A stretch of DNA of 64,000 nucleotides, from contig CAZXQO010000014.1 in NCBI GenBank assembly GCA_964643075.1, positions 28,290 through 92,289 of the forward strand, read 5' to 3'. Shown here one piece after another: positions 1 through 8,934 of the stretch. The DNA is from Desulfocucumis sp964643075. Its GTDB lineage: Bacteria > Bacillota > Desulfotomaculia > Desulfotomaculales > Desulfocucumaceae. The stretch's first letter is position 1. The number at the start of each line of letters is the position of its first letter. The notes beneath the pieces are model-generated. The model ran no database searches. It worked only from the letters and a program-made list of their open reading frames with translations, and was not told where the DNA came from. The position numbers were made by a program, and so were the translations under genes.

Positions 1-218
1 CCTTTAATACACTGCATATTGAACGTAAATTCACCAACTGCAACAAACCATAATATTCTTGATATTGTTTTCAACTCCTTCTCCTCACGTTTAAGGTGGC
101 AAATTTTATTTAGCCGGCCAGCCTCCTTGCAATCTACTAAACTGTAACATTAATGGCATTAACTGACTATAATAAATAAAATAAATATATATTACTCTTT
201 TTCAAGGCGGTGCATTAA
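1..218. other. AT-rich leader upstream of cotJA
   Basis: No gene is visible. The stretch is AT-rich and ends in the ribosome site AAGGCGGTG before the cotJA ATG. In known cotJ operons the promoter is read by the mother-cell factor sigma-E; I could not pick out a convincing sigma-E -35/-10 pair here, so the promoter position is left open. Confidence 0.4.
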
Positions 219-455
219 ATGTTTCCCACAATGCGTTATCCCTTTGGCTATAAAAACCCTCCCGGGATGCCACAAACTCCCCTGGAACCGGCAGCAAGCC
301 TGCCGGAAAACACCCAGGATCATAATCCTATTTACGGCAGGGAACTGGCCAAGGCCTATGTCCCGTGGCAGGTTTACGGCGTTACCTACCCCCCCGCCGA
401 AGCACTGGAAAAGGGAACCCTTTTCCCGGAACTGTACAGACCGTACCCGTATTAG
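219..455 (+). CDS. cotJA: CotJA spore coat-associated protein
   Basis: A 78-residue protein, the usual CotJA size. The C-terminal half carries the family signature, including AYVPWQVYG, PPAEALEKGTLFPEL and the final YRPYPY. CotJA is a small inner-coat protein of the endospore, made in the mother cell together with CotJB and CotJC. It is first in a three-gene operon: cotJB begins 26 bp downstream and cotJC follows. The ATG has a ribosome site AAGGCGGTG upstream. The gene is intact although the third gene of the operon is interrupted. Identification is firm; the exact role in coat assembly is known only in outline for the family. Confidence 0.93.
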   Translation: MFPTMRYPFGYKNPPGMPQTPLEPAASLPENTQDHNPIYGRELAKAYVPWQVYGVTYPPAEALEKGTLFPELYRPYPY

Positions 456-481
456 CTTGATTTTTACGGAGGTGGTATAAA

Positions 482-733
482 GTGAGCGGTAATCAAATGG
501 CTCTGCTGAAACAGATCATGGAAATAGGTTTCACAGCTATTGAATTAAACCTTTTCCTCGACACGCACCCGGATAATAGCGCAGCCTTCAGGGACTTTCA
601 GGAGACAAGCGCCAAATACAGACAGCTTACTGAGGAATACCAAAGACAATACGGACCCCTCTATCCAGACGGACAGTATGATAAAACAGGCTACTGGAAA
701 TGGACGGAAAGCCCATGGCCATGGGAAATCTAG
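482..733 (+). CDS. cotJB: CotJB spore coat protein
   Basis: An 83-residue protein matching CotJB in size and sequence: an acidic helical N-terminal half (LLKQIMEIGFTAIELNLFLD) and the family tail ending WKWTESPWPWEI. It starts with GTG, preceded by GGAGGTGG. It lies between cotJA and the 5' part of cotJC with short spacers, so the three are one transcription unit. In Bacillus the CotJ proteins form a subcomplex of the inner coat. Nothing is broken in this gene. Confidence 0.92.
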   Translation: MSGNQMALLKQIMEIGFTAIELNLFLDTHPDNSAAFRDFQETSAKYRQLTEEYQRQYGPLYPDGQYDKTGYWKWTESPWPWEI

Positions 734-754
734 ATAGAAAGGAAGCTTTTAAGC

Positions 755-883
755 ATGTGGGTTTATGAGAAGAGACTGGAATACCCCGTTAGAGTGGAAG
801 GATCCGATGTGCGCATGGCTAAATTTCTGATGGCCCAATACGGCGGGCCGGACTTCAGGTTTTGCAGTCTGCGGGCTCCGTGA
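755..883 (+). pseudogene. cotJC: cotJC 5' segment, interrupted by the element
   Basis: The ATG at 755 opens a reading frame MWVYEKRLEYPVRVEG...KFLMAQYGGPD that is the N-terminus of CotJC, a manganese-catalase-like coat protein. The homology stops at the GGPD codons (842-853). Beyond them element DNA supplies nine foreign codons and a TGA at 881, so only 42 residues can be made here. The rest of cotJC is at 6876-7348. Deleting one repeat copy plus everything between (6,021 bp) joins GGPD to SELSAGIRYLTQRYSMP and gives a 573-nt, 190-residue frame, the usual CotJC length. It is therefore better seen as a split gene able to be restored than as a decayed one. Confidence 0.93.
842..869. other. attL: 13-bp core plus right attP arm
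   Basis: Core GGCGGGCCGGACT at 842-854, followed by TTTTGCAGTC at 860-869. That arm is the inverse of GACTGCAAAA at 6843-6852 on the other side. Dyad symmetry of the joined attP places the crossover dinucleotide at GG, 845-846. The arm overlaps the last codons (Asp-Cys-Lys-Thr-stop) of the GGDEF/HD-GYP gene on the minus strand. Confidence 0.82.
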
Positions 884-3692
884 CAGCTGTAGCCCCGAAA
901 ACCGTCACAAACCTATCGACCAGATCAGGATCAAACTGCGTTCCTGCACATCTTTTCAGTTCCTTGACAGCTTCTTCGTGGGGCATTGCCCTACGGTAGG
1001 GGCGATCACTGACCATAGCGTCGTAGGCGTCTGCGATGCCAAGGATACGGCACTCGAGAGGTATTTCCCTGCCCTTAAGCCCCAGGGGATATCCCCCACC
1101 GTCCCACCACTCATGGTGTTTTAAAATCCAGTCGGCAACAGTGGCCAAATCGGGAGAGGACAGGGCAATGCGGTGTCCTATCTCGCAATGCTTCTGCATT
1201 TCTGAATATTCATCGGGGGTAAGCGGGCCGGGCTTGAAAAGAATCCGGTCTGGTATGCCCACCTTGCCAATATCGTGAAACTGCGCGAAAAGTCTCAAAT
1301 CAGCGGCTTTATGCCCATTAAGCCCTGTTGCCTGAGCCATCCGGGCAACAATATCCTGCAACCTGTCGGCGTGGCCCTCGGTTATGAAATCCCTTGCCTC
1401 CAGCGCCTTCATAAGAGTCTGCACAATGGCACTGCGCGCGCTGTTGCAGCTATGCAATTTCTCCCTGTACATACTATTGTCCGCTGCTTTGAAAAGCTCA
1501 TTCGCCCCGGAGAATTCTTGACCGCAAAAGGCGTAGCCGACGGAGATGCTCAGCGGTATATCCGGATTGGTAGTGTTATATTTTTCAATATTTTCTTTTA
1601 ATCTTCTGTGGGCTATTTCAACCACATCTCTTGAGCTGTCCGGCAGCAGCACGGCAAATTCATCACCGCCTATCCGGGCCACCACATCCTCTTTACGGAA
1701 AGAATCCTTGATAACGCCTGCGGCAACAGCCAGCAAAGTATCACCGGCATCGTGCCCCAGGGTATCGTTGACAAGCTTCAGCCCGTCCACATCACAAACA
1801 ATAATCCCCGCTGCGGCAAGCCGCCCGTTTTCTATACGGCGCAGCTCCTGCTCAAAGTATACACGATTATAAATGTCCGTTAGCGAATCATGGTAACTCA
1901 AATATATTAACTGTTCTTCGGCTTCTTTGCGCTCCCTGATATCTTCGACTATGCCGACCCCGCCAATTATAGAACCGTTGTTAATGATCATCGGTGCATA
2001 ATCAGCCTTGACTAAACTGGTCTTCCCTGAAGTTACGGCATAATATTCACCTTCAAAATGTGCCTGCCCTCCCGCAAGAGCTTCTTTAACACATTCAACT
2101 ACTTTTTCATTAGGCAGGCCGAGCAAATTCAACCCCACCAGGGTATCCTTGGACGAACCCATTATAGCGGTGAATTTTTCATTGCAGTCAGTAACAACCC
2201 CTTGATTATCAAAATGCATTATACCCAGCGGGCTGTTCTCAAATAATAATCTAAACTTCTCTTCGCTTTCCCTAAGCCTTTCCTCTATTTCCCTGCGCTC
2301 GCTGACATCCACTATAGAACCCCTGACACCAACAATTTTCCCGTCACGGGCAATGGGCGAAGAATTAACAAAAATTGTAATCCTCTTGCCATCTTCACGC
2401 TGCGCTTTATATTCCCTACCACTCAGAATTTCTCCATCTAAAACCCTTTGTATATTTTCCCAGGCCATGCTGCGATCCTCGGGCGCTATTACCTGAAGCA
2501 CGTTAAAGCCATCTATTATAATATCTTCTGTATAACCAAACATTTTATAAGCATTTTGGTTGATTAAAGTAATATATCTACTTTCGTCTATTTCAAATAC
2601 TGTTATGGGCAGGAAATCAAACAGTTCCTTGTACCTGGCCCTTGTGGCGGAAAGAGCACCGAGCATCCCGTTGATATTGTCCGCAAGGCCGGACAGTTCG
2701 TCCTTACCGGTTATATCAACACGTTCGGATGGATTGTTTCCCGAGCCGATCTTGTTGACGCTGTTGCTGAGGCGGGCCAGCCTGGATAATACTGTTTTTT
2801 CCAGCAGCAATAACACAACAAAACCCATGATCAGCGCAACAACCGTCACCGCAACAACAATATATACTATGGTGGCCCTGCCCTGTTTAAACAAATCTCT
2901 GGGAGCAGCAGTACGCAGAATAAATCCAGGTTTTCCGTAAACATCTGTAACCAGGGCATATCCCGCTATTTCATCATTGTTCAGGGGGCGGACAAAAACG
3001 GGAGATTTATCGGTAAGACTCGACTTTGCCACCCGGAAATCCGCAAGCCCGCCAGGATTGTTATACTCCCTCATGGTTAGTGATACTTGGGATATATTGG
3101 ATATTTTGCGTATTAATTCTTCATCCAAATAACGTCCCATGATAAGTGTTCCGCGAATCGGGCCCTGGTGCTTACTGGTGATTATCGGCCTTGCTGCAAT
3201 CAGCAAAGGGCCTTCAGGAAGAACAACAACACCGGCTGTGCTACTTTCGGTACCATTATGCAGCAGCAGGGGGCTGCCGGGTTGCAAGTGGCTTTTTATT
3301 AGGCTGGCCGGCAAAGGCCTTTCCTTAAAACCATGCAGGTCAAATCCCTTGCCGTAAACTATCCGCCCGGAAGAGTCGATAAAAACGATCATGTTCAGCC
3401 TGTTAACTGTATAAGTCGAATCAACCAGATTTGTGTTAACATAAGTCTCATTGCCGTCAAGTATATAATTGTACGTGTCGTCCCAGCCGGCCCAGTCGCT
3501 GACTGTTGCATTCAGGGTGGAAATTTCATAGGACAACACCTTCATGACCCGTTCAACGGCATGACGGGAGTCATTTTCCTCCATTCCCTTGAAATTATCC
3601 AGCAGTATTTGCCGGAATACCATATACAGGAAGGCGATTAAAATAATAAATGTGCCGGTAATTATTATTAACGTCTTTTTGCGCAGAGTCAT
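855..3692 (-). CDS. Membrane CHASE4-HAMP-PAS-PAS-GGDEF-HD-GYP c-di-GMP protein
   Basis: A 945-residue sensor. An N-terminal membrane helix (about 5-30) is followed by an extracellular CHASE4 domain (signature DWAGWDDTYNY near 66-76), a second helix (about 273-298), HAMP, two PAS domains (about 350-470 and 480-590), GGDEF (about 595-745) and HD-GYP (about 755-925). The GGDEF motif is intact (675-679), with an RxxD inhibitory site five residues before it. The HD-GYP part keeps HD (806-807), the HHE and DGGGYP motifs. It could therefore both make and degrade cyclic di-GMP. The ATG at 3692 is chosen for its ribosome site GGAGGG. It is cargo of the cotJC element and its stop codon abuts attL. The signal sensed is unknown. 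Confidence 0.9.
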   Translation of the reverse strand: MTLRKKTLIIITGTFIILIAFLYMVFRQILLDNFKGMEENDSRHAVERVMKVLSYEISTLNATVSDWAGWDDTYNYILDGNETYVNTNLVDSTYTVNRLNMIVFIDSSGRIVYGKGFDLHGFKERPLPASLIKSHLQPGSPLLLHNGTESSTAGVVVLPEGPLLIAARPIITSKHQGPIRGTLIMGRYLDEELIRKISNISQVSLTMREYNNPGGLADFRVAKSSLTDKSPVFVRPLNNDEIAGYALVTDVYGKPGFILRTAAPRDLFKQGRATIVYIVVAVTVVALIMGFVVLLLLEKTVLSRLARLSNSVNKIGSGNNPSERVDITGKDELSGLADNINGMLGALSATRARYKELFDFLPITVFEIDESRYITLINQNAYKMFGYTEDIIIDGFNVLQVIAPEDRSMAWENIQRVLDGEILSGREYKAQREDGKRITIFVNSSPIARDGKIVGVRGSIVDVSERREIEERLRESEEKFRLLFENSPLGIMHFDNQGVVTDCNEKFTAIMGSSKDTLVGLNLLGLPNEKVVECVKEALAGGQAHFEGEYYAVTSGKTSLVKADYAPMIINNGSIIGGVGIVEDIRERKEAEEQLIYLSYHDSLTDIYNRVYFEQELRRIENGRLAAAGIIVCDVDGLKLVNDTLGHDAGDTLLAVAAGVIKDSFRKEDVVARIGGDEFAVLLPDSSRDVVEIAHRRLKENIEKYNTTNPDIPLSISVGYAFCGQEFSGANELFKAADNSMYREKLHSCNSARSAIVQTLMKALEARDFITEGHADRLQDIVARMAQATGLNGHKAADLRLFAQFHDIGKVGIPDRILFKPGPLTPDEYSEMQKHCEIGHRIALSSPDLATVADWILKHHEWWDGGGYPLGLKGREIPLECRILGIADAYDAMVSDRPYRRAMPHEEAVKELKRCAGTQFDPDLVDRFVTVFGATAVTEPADCKT

Positions 3693-3835
3693 GTAAGCCC
3701 TCCTATAAGTCATACATCACAGAAAGTATTGCAGTAATTACCGTGATATATGGTTAACAGTACGACACCACTCTACACATTTCCTTTATTTTCAAACTAC
3801 TAATCTGAATATTTTGGTAATTTCGTAATATTGAC

Positions 3836-5431
3836 TCAGATATTGAATTCCATTTCAACAATGCTGCCGTCTACACCCAGGTAAAGGCTTTTAAAAACCA
3901 CGTTAATATACTCTGTCACCTCTTCCCGGGGCAATTTATGTATACTTTCAAGTTTACCAGTAATCCGGTCGGCCAACCCATCAAGCCAGCCCATTCCCGA
4001 TTCACGGCGCAGTAGTTTTGCATCCAATGCGCTGATTTTAACATTAATTTCTTTTTTCTCCTTTCTGAGTTCTGACATCCTCGCTTTATACTCTTCCATG
4101 GTCAGGACCTCCGTCTCAAAAGCCGCCTGTTGCTTGCTTACCGCCCTTTCAACTTGCTCTAACCTGCATTTTAAGTCAGCTTTTGCTTTGGCGGCGTCAG
4201 GCAGATACTCCGGAAATAGGCCGGGCTCCCTTTTTAAATAGTTAAAAAGCCTCTCCCGGTCTCCGAACAAAGCACTGAACAGCTCCCTGATATTACAGTC
4301 GACCTTTCCCGCGTCCCAATACTTTGTACCGGAAGCACAGCTACCGTTCATGCCCCGGCAGACGTACCTGTAAAGATAGCCTGTACATTTCTTTTTGGAT
4401 CTGTAACGCGTGCCATATATTTTGCCCCGGCAGACGGCGCAGCGGAGCAGGCCGGAACCAAGGTATTTCCTCTCGCAGGACCAGTCCCTGCAGTCTTTGC
4501 CTTTACGCCCCAGCATAATAGCCTGAATCTTCCGGTATTCTTCCTCCGTCATTAGCGGTTCATGGGTGCACTGCCGCTCTATCCACTCCTCCCGGGGGCG
4601 CAGCACCCTTTTTTGCCTGCCCTCCGCATCCCTGACCAGTGTTGTGGCATTGTATATGGTTACACCCAGATAAACGGGATTAGCAAGTATTATTTTGATG
4701 CTGGAAGTATGCCACATGCCGCCTCTCTTCCCGGGAATCCCGTTGCTGTTAAGATATTTGGCTATTTTCAACTGGCCCCAGCCGTCCATGAATTTTTCCA
4801 CGATGAAACGGAATACCGGGGCCGTTTCCGGGTTTCTGACCAGATACTGCCTGCATGTGCTGAGCATGTACCCGTAAGCGGGATGCGCAACGTTAGTTTT
4901 GCCCTCCCGGGCTTTTATTAGTTGAGTAACCTTAACCCTGCTGGCCGTGGTCTTTTGCTCTTTCTGGGCCAGGGCTCCGTATAGTACCAGTAAAAATTCG
5001 TCATCGTCCGACCTGCTGTCGTAATTCTCTTTAATGGCCAGAAAAAAACCGCCACTGGCTACGATTTTCCTTTTAATATCCAGCACATCCATGATGTCCC
5101 GGCTGGTACGCGCTATCTCCTTGCTAACCACGCCCAGGATTTTGCCCTTTTTTATATCGTCCAGCATCTCCCGGACTTCATTGCGCACATACAGATACTT
5201 CCCGGTTTTAACATCTGTATAACAGCGCGCCAGGCGGTATCCATTCACCTGGGACCACTGCTCCAGTAGCTTTTGCTGGTTTTCGACACTGGACTTCTGG
5301 CTGTCCTTACTGGTGGATACCCTTATGTAGCCGCCAATGGCAAGACCTTTCCGGTACAAAGTTTTTGCAGGGTCGTCCAGTATGTCAAAATTTCTGCCCC
5401 GTATGTGGGCCGGTATATATTCTCCATCCAT
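3836..5431 (-). CDS. Large serine recombinase of the cotJC element
   Basis: A 531-residue site-specific recombinase. The N-terminal resolvase domain has the nucleophile Ser39 in YIRVSTSK and the arginines of EIARTSRD (Arg108, Arg111). A recombinase domain follows (about 180-300), then a zinc ribbon with CAVC and later cysteines (about 345-390) and a C-terminal coiled coil (about 415-475). Size and order are those of SpoIVCA/SprA-type enzymes that excise intervening elements. An N-terminal extension of about 30 residues precedes the resolvase fold. It sits in the middle of the element, 17 bp downstream of a small basic ORF. Its targets are almost certainly the attL/attR pair described here. 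Confidence 0.93.
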   Translation of the reverse strand: MDGEYIPAHIRGRNFDILDDPAKTLYRKGLAIGGYIRVSTSKDSQKSSVENQQKLLEQWSQVNGYRLARCYTDVKTGKYLYVRNEVREMLDDIKKGKILGVVSKEIARTSRDIMDVLDIKRKIVASGGFFLAIKENYDSRSDDDEFLLVLYGALAQKEQKTTASRVKVTQLIKAREGKTNVAHPAYGYMLSTCRQYLVRNPETAPVFRFIVEKFMDGWGQLKIAKYLNSNGIPGKRGGMWHTSSIKIILANPVYLGVTIYNATTLVRDAEGRQKRVLRPREEWIERQCTHEPLMTEEEYRKIQAIMLGRKGKDCRDWSCERKYLGSGLLRCAVCRGKIYGTRYRSKKKCTGYLYRYVCRGMNGSCASGTKYWDAGKVDCNIRELFSALFGDRERLFNYLKREPGLFPEYLPDAAKAKADLKCRLEQVERAVSKQQAAFETEVLTMEEYKARMSELRKEKKEINVKISALDAKLLRRESGMGWLDGLADRITGKLESIHKLPREEVTEYINVVFKSLYLGVDGSIVEMEFNI

Positions 5432-5448
5432 GGCTATACCCCCGGAAG

Positions 5449-5592
5449 TCAGCGGGCTATACTTTTATTATGTCTGGCCTTAACCTTACTGGCGCGCTCC
5501 TCCGCCATGACCTTTTTAACCAGCAGCCTCAACAGTTTAAGGTATACCCCGTCTGGAACCGGTTCCGTATATACTTTTCGTGTAACATTCAT
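5449..5592 (-). CDS. 47-residue basic protein, candidate recombination directionality factor
   Basis: Begins MNVTRKVYTEPVPDGVYLKL and ends KARHNKSIAR; rich in Lys and Arg, no cysteine, no membrane segment. The ribosome site GGGGTGA lies 5 bp before the ATG. Its stop is 17 bp upstream of the recombinase ATG, so the two are surely co-transcribed. In B. subtilis SPbeta the 58-residue SprB, a small basic protein, makes SprA excise rather than integrate. By position, size and charge this ORF is the natural candidate for that job, but I see no recognisable sequence similarity and the role is inference. Confidence 0.6.
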   Translation of the reverse strand: MNVTRKVYTEPVPDGVYLKLLRLLVKKVMAEERASKVKARHNKSIAR

Positions 5593-5628
5593 GTGATCAC
5601 CCCATATGACACATTATTCGTTAAAGCC

Positions 5629-5641
5629 CCGAACCGTTCGG
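5629..5641. promoter_or_regulatory. Palindrome upstream of the recombinase operon
   Basis: CCGAAC-C-GTTCGG, two perfect 6-bp arms, 37 bp upstream of the small-ORF start. Position fits an operator for the recombinase operon; no binding protein is known. Confidence 0.35.
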
Positions 5642-5671
5642 CCTTAATTTATATAAAAAAGGAGCTGATTA

Positions 5672-5705
5672 ATAAGCCCCTAACCACCAGTTAGGGCTTA
5701 TTTTT
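5672..5705 (+). terminator. Hairpin with T run inside the element
   Basis: ATAAGCCCCTAAC and GTTAGGGCTTAT pair with one bulged base, followed by TTTTT on the plus strand. It stands between the divergent recombinase operon and the channel gene. No plus-strand gene ends here, so it may insulate the channel or stop antisense transcription. Confidence 0.5.
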
Positions 5706-5810
5706 AGCAAAACTTTACAATCAAGAGGAAGGAAATCAATCTTTAATGTCGTATATGGTTGCATATGGGAGTAATTTAATTATTTATGTACAATGTTCGG
5801 GGTGTATTAT

Positions 5811-6836
5811 TTGAACGGTTTTAATAAAAAAATCTTTAATGCTTTGCTTTTTATTTCAAGTGTTTTAGCTATCGGTACAGCAGGATATCGCTATATAAGC
5901 GGCGGCACGTCTAGTTGGACTGATTGCGCCTATATGACTTTAATAACTTTGTCCACCGTAGGTTATGGGGAAGTCGTAGATCTCTCCAGTAGTCCGGCGG
6001 GCAGAGTTTTTACCATGCTGCTTATAATATGCGGAATCAGCGGCTTTCTATATTTTTTCTCCAGCCTAACGGCATATCTTGTGGAAGGAGAAATACTAAA
6101 AACTTTTTGGAGGAATAAAATGCAAAAGGAAATCAACAAAATGAAAGACCACTACATAATATGCGGCTGTGGCGCTACAGGCATATATATTTTACAGGAA
6201 CTGATTGATACAGGCCGACAGGTTGTAGTTATAGAAAATGATGCTGAACGTATTGAAAAGGTAAAGGAGAGAATCTCAGGCCAGTTCTCGTACTGGATCA
6301 TAGGTGACGCAACTGGTGATGATATCCTGCTTAAAGCTGGAGTTGAGAGGGCTAAAGGATTAATCGCCTGTGCCGGTGAGGATAAAGACAATTTACTGAT
6401 TACCCTTTCCGCCAAGCAGTTAAATAGTATGGTACGTGTCGTTTCGCGCTGCAAGGACAGGCTAATGGTGGAAAAAATAAAGAAGTCCGGCGCAGATTCA
6501 GTTGTAACACCTAATCACATTGGTGGTATGCGCATAGCTTCGGAAATGATCCGGCCCGCAGCGGTAAGTTTTATGGACATAATGCTGCGGAATAAAGACA
6601 AAAGCCTACGGGTGGAGGACATTGAAATTCCCGGCTCATCGTTATTGGTGGGAAAAAAAATTAGTGAAATAGATTTTATAGGCATCGCCGGCTTATATCC
6701 CATCGCCATTCAAACTTCGGAGAGCGAATGGATATATAACCCTCCACCGGATACAAGAATGGATGCCGGCATGAAACTTGTAATTATAGGCAACTCGGAA
6801 CAGAAGGAAAAAATTGTAAAAATATTTGATTCTTAA
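5811..6836 (+). CDS. TrkA-N (RCK) two-helix potassium channel
   Basis: A protein of about 341 residues of the MthK type. Two membrane helices flank the selectivity filter TVGYGE, followed by an RCK/TrkA-N Rossmann domain opening with DHYIICGCGATG and a C-terminal TrkA-C part. It should pass K+ under control of a nucleotide or ion bound by the RCK ring. An ATG exists at 5793 but has no ribosome site; the TTG at 5811 has GGGGTG 6 bp before it and is preferred. It is the last gene of the cotJC element and stops 26 bp from the right repeat. It is a full-length, apparently functional cargo gene. Confidence 0.9.
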   Translation: MNGFNKKIFNALLFISSVLAIGTAGYRYISGGTSSWTDCAYMTLITLSTVGYGEVVDLSSSPAGRVFTMLLIICGISGFLYFFSSLTAYLVEGEILKTFWRNKMQKEINKMKDHYIICGCGATGIYILQELIDTGRQVVVIENDAERIEKVKERISGQFSYWIIGDATGDDILLKAGVERAKGLIACAGEDKDNLLITLSAKQLNSMVRVVSRCKDRLMVEKIKKSGADSVVTPNHIGGMRIASEMIRPAAVSFMDIMLRNKDKSLRVEDIEIPGSSLLVGKKISEIDFIGIAGLYPIAIQTSESEWIYNPPPDTRMDAGMKLVIIGNSEQKEKIVKIFDS

Positions 6837-6842
6837 CAATTT

Positions 6843-6875
6843 GACTGCAAAATAAAAAGTTTGGCGGGCCGGACT
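6843..6875. other. attR: left attP arm plus 13-bp core
   Basis: GACTGCAAAA at 6843-6852, then core GGCGGGCCGGACT at 6863-6875, then cotJC sequence. By symmetry with attL the crossover GG is at 6866-6867. Confidence 0.82.
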
Positions 6876-7348
6876 CGGAACTGTCAGCCGGTATCCGCTA
6901 CCTTACCCAGAGGTACTCAATGCCAACCAATATGACAAAAGGCCTTTTAACTGATATAGGCACCGAAGAGCTGGCCCACTGGGAAATAATCGCCACCATG
7001 ATATACAAACTTACCCACGGCGTCCCGCCGGAGGTAATGAAAGATGCCGGGCTTGGCGGCTACTACACCATGCACGACAATGCTGTTTACCCCGCCGACC
7101 CGAACGGCGTTCCCTGGACCGCAGCCTACGTCCAGGCCACCGGAGACCCCGTCACCGACCTGACCGAAGATATGGCTGCCGAACAAAAAGCCAGGACTAC
7201 CTACGAGCATTTAATCCGCCTGACCGACGACCCCGGCATCAAGGACACCCTGAAGTTTCTCAGGGAAAGGGAAGTGGTGCACTTCCAGCGGTTCGGCGAG
7301 GCGCTGGATAACGTCCAGGATTTTCAGGAGACTAAAAAAGTGTTTTAA
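6876..7348 (+). pseudogene. cotJC: cotJC 3' segment
   Basis: Carries the remainder of CotJC: SELSAGIRYLTQRYSMPT, GLLTDIGTEELAHWEII, then the manganese-catalase-like helices with further metal-ligand type Glu/His (TYEHLIRL, REREVVHFQRFGEAL). The frame is open and undamaged, which argues against simple decay. An internal ATG at 6920 could start a 142-residue piece, but it has no good ribosome site. Excision of the element would fuse this to the 5' segment at 854/6876 in frame. CotJC is an inner-coat protein related to Mn catalases. Confidence 0.93.
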
Positions 7349-7357
7349 AATATACTC

Positions 7358-7388
7358 AGCCCAAGGCGTAAAGACCTGGGCTTTTTTA
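7358..7388 (+). terminator. Terminator of the cotJ operon
   Basis: AGCCCAAGG and CCTGGGCT form a stem with one bulge, followed by TTTTT, 10 bp after the cotJC stop. Confidence 0.8.
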
Positions 7389-7507
7389 TATCATAAAAAA
7401 CTTGTGTTAGATAATAAAGTGTATAATAAATTTAAAAGCAGTGTATAGCCTTGTAAATATAATAATGGTAAAATTAAACATACTCACTTAACATTGGAGT
7501 GATAACA

Positions 7508-7684
7508 ATGGCAATTGAAAAAATCCTTGAAGAGATAAAAAAGCTTTCACCGGTTGAAAAATATAAGTTGCGAATCATGCTGGAAACTGAGGAAATATCC
7601 GATGAAGATATAGAGATGTCAAAGCAGGCAGCTGGCAGGTGGGCTGATATAGACGCTGATAAATTGATAGAAGAATCTCTATAG
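7508..7684 (+). CDS. Small antitoxin-like protein of a decayed PIN toxin locus
   Basis: A 58-residue acidic protein, MAIEKILEEIKKLSPVEKYK...ADKLIEESL. This type of short protein with an N-terminal EEIKKLSPVEKYKL helix commonly precedes PIN-domain toxins as a predicted antitoxin. The ATG has TTGGAGTG upstream. The C-terminus looks cut short: in another frame the bases after the stop continue LYRSRQNN, similar to the usual tail of such proteins, so a small frameshift is possible. The PIN gene 200 bp downstream is broken, so the pair is probably inactive. The assignment rests on family resemblance and context. Confidence 0.6.
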   Translation: MAIEKILEEIKKLSPVEKYKLRIMLETEEISDEDIEMSKQAAGRWADIDADKLIEESL

Positions 7685-7890
7685 GAGCCGCCAAAACAAC
7701 ACCGGTAGAGCAGGGATTGATTGATATTAACAAAAGATGCAGGATGTCATAGAGACGGTTCCACTGACATAGAACATATGTACTTTATTGTTAATGTAAG
7801 CCAGCGTATCCCGGAATCTGTAGCAAGATGATTCATCATAGATGATATACTATACCTTAACCCGTACTGAGAGGTAAAGGGGTGAAGTGG

Positions 7891-8436
7891 TTGATTTATC
7901 TTGATGTGTGTTGCCTTAACAGGCCTTTTGATGACCAATCAGGACAGAATAAAACTCGAAGCCGAAGCTGTTTTGGCAATTCTGTCTGGTTGTGAAAAAG
8001 GCAAATGGTATTTATTAAGTAGCGAAGTAATAGATTTTGAAATAATAATTACTCCCGACAATGAAAAAAGAGAAAAAGTACTTGCTTTTACCAATTTAGC
8101 CCACGAAAGAATAGAGTTAAATGAAGGTATTAAAAATCGCGCCGAAAAATTGGTTAATATGGGATTTAAGAATTTTGATGCGTTACATCTTGCTTGGCTG
8201 AGAGTGTGTTTGCAGAAGTTTTTTTAACTACTGATGACAAATTATTAAATAAAGCTACAGCATTGGCAAAATCTCTCGGCCCTACGGGTATGGCCAGGTT
8301 TATTCAGCAATTTGACACAGGAACAGGTGATTATACCAAAGATAGAAATAAATGGCTTAACCAATTCACTTTAGATGATATTGTCTCCGGTATTCATACA
8401 ATACGTAACTCTCATCCCTCCATAGAGAAGAAGTAA
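7891..8436 (+). pseudogene. Frameshifted PIN-domain toxin fused to a second antitoxin remnant
   Basis: The first codons read IYLDVCCLNRPFDDQS, a PIN N-terminus. The frame then changes near 7935 to DRIKLEAEAVLAIL...NFDALHLA, and again near 8200 to AESVFAEVFLTTDDKLLNKA. Together they are one PIN domain (a Mg-dependent RNase fold) with two frameshifts. The last frame continues with LGPTGMARFIQQFDTGTGDYTKDRNKWL...LDDIVSGI, resembling the start of an unrelated small antitoxin-type protein, so the tail of one locus has been joined to the head of another. Neither part should be functional as written. Confidence 0.7.
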
Positions 8437-8758
8437 TCGTGAGCAGAAATTAGTCAGTCGGGCAGTGGGTCTGGAGTGTTGTCCACCAGGCCTCTGCCCG
8501 TATTATTCAATACAAGGAAATATCGAACCATGTATATTTACTGGTGTGGGTACCCCGGGATACAGAAGGAACGTATAGCCATAAGAATACGTTATTAATT
8601 ATGTACGGGTTTCCGGCCATTATTGCCAGGGCTTTTTCTTTGCGGTATTCAAAATACGCGAAAGCCGTGTGGAATGTCTACTAAAAAATGACATATACCA
8701 AAATTAATTTATATGTAAATTCCCATGACAAACTAGTACAATTTTGGCTTATATTTAC
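8437..8758. other. Gene-free stretch with a hairpin
   Basis: No credible coding sequence. A two-part stem lies at 8460-8499 (GGGCAG/CTGCCC outside, GGTCTGG/CCAGGCC inside, 11-nt loop) with no T run. The remainder is AT-rich and unremarkable. Confidence 0.45.
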
Positions 8759-8902
8759 TACTACAGCGGAAACTAAACGTTAGCGGAGCCATGGGGACGG
8801 TTCGAGCGCTTCCGAAGCGCAGCGAAGGACCGAAGGGAAAGCGATGGAACCGTCCCCATGGCGTAGCGGGCATAGCGAAATAAGCAATATTACGCTGTAG
8901 TA
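8759..8902. repeat. MITE-like element, copy 1 (144 bp)
   Basis: Terminal inverted repeats TACTACAGCG (8759-8768) and CGCTGTAGTA (8893-8902). Inside, GCCATGGGGACGGTTC and its inverse GAACCGTCCCCATGGC form a second nested pair, so the whole element can fold. No coding capacity. Shorter or partial copies lie at 36641-36690 and 63933-64000 with the same ends and the shared inner word GTTAGCGGA. Confidence 0.8.
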
Positions 8903-8934
8903 TTAGGAATAACTCAAAAAAGGGAGTGTTTTTC

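Larger units (their letters stand above)
842..6862. mobile_element. 6.0-kb serine-recombinase element inserted in cotJC
   Basis: Boundaries come from the sequence: the 13-mer GGCGGGCCGGACT occurs at both cotJC junctions (842-854 and 6863-6875), and the repeat-to-repeat distance is 6,021 bp. Inside are, in order, a GGDEF/HD-GYP protein (-), a large serine recombinase (-) with a small ORF upstream (-), and a K+ channel (+). There are no phage structural, replication or conjugation genes. The outer genes reach the ends: the GGDEF stop codon touches the left repeat and the channel stops 26 bp before the right one. The layout matches skin-type intervening elements of sporulation genes, which a serine recombinase removes in the mother cell. 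Confidence 0.9.
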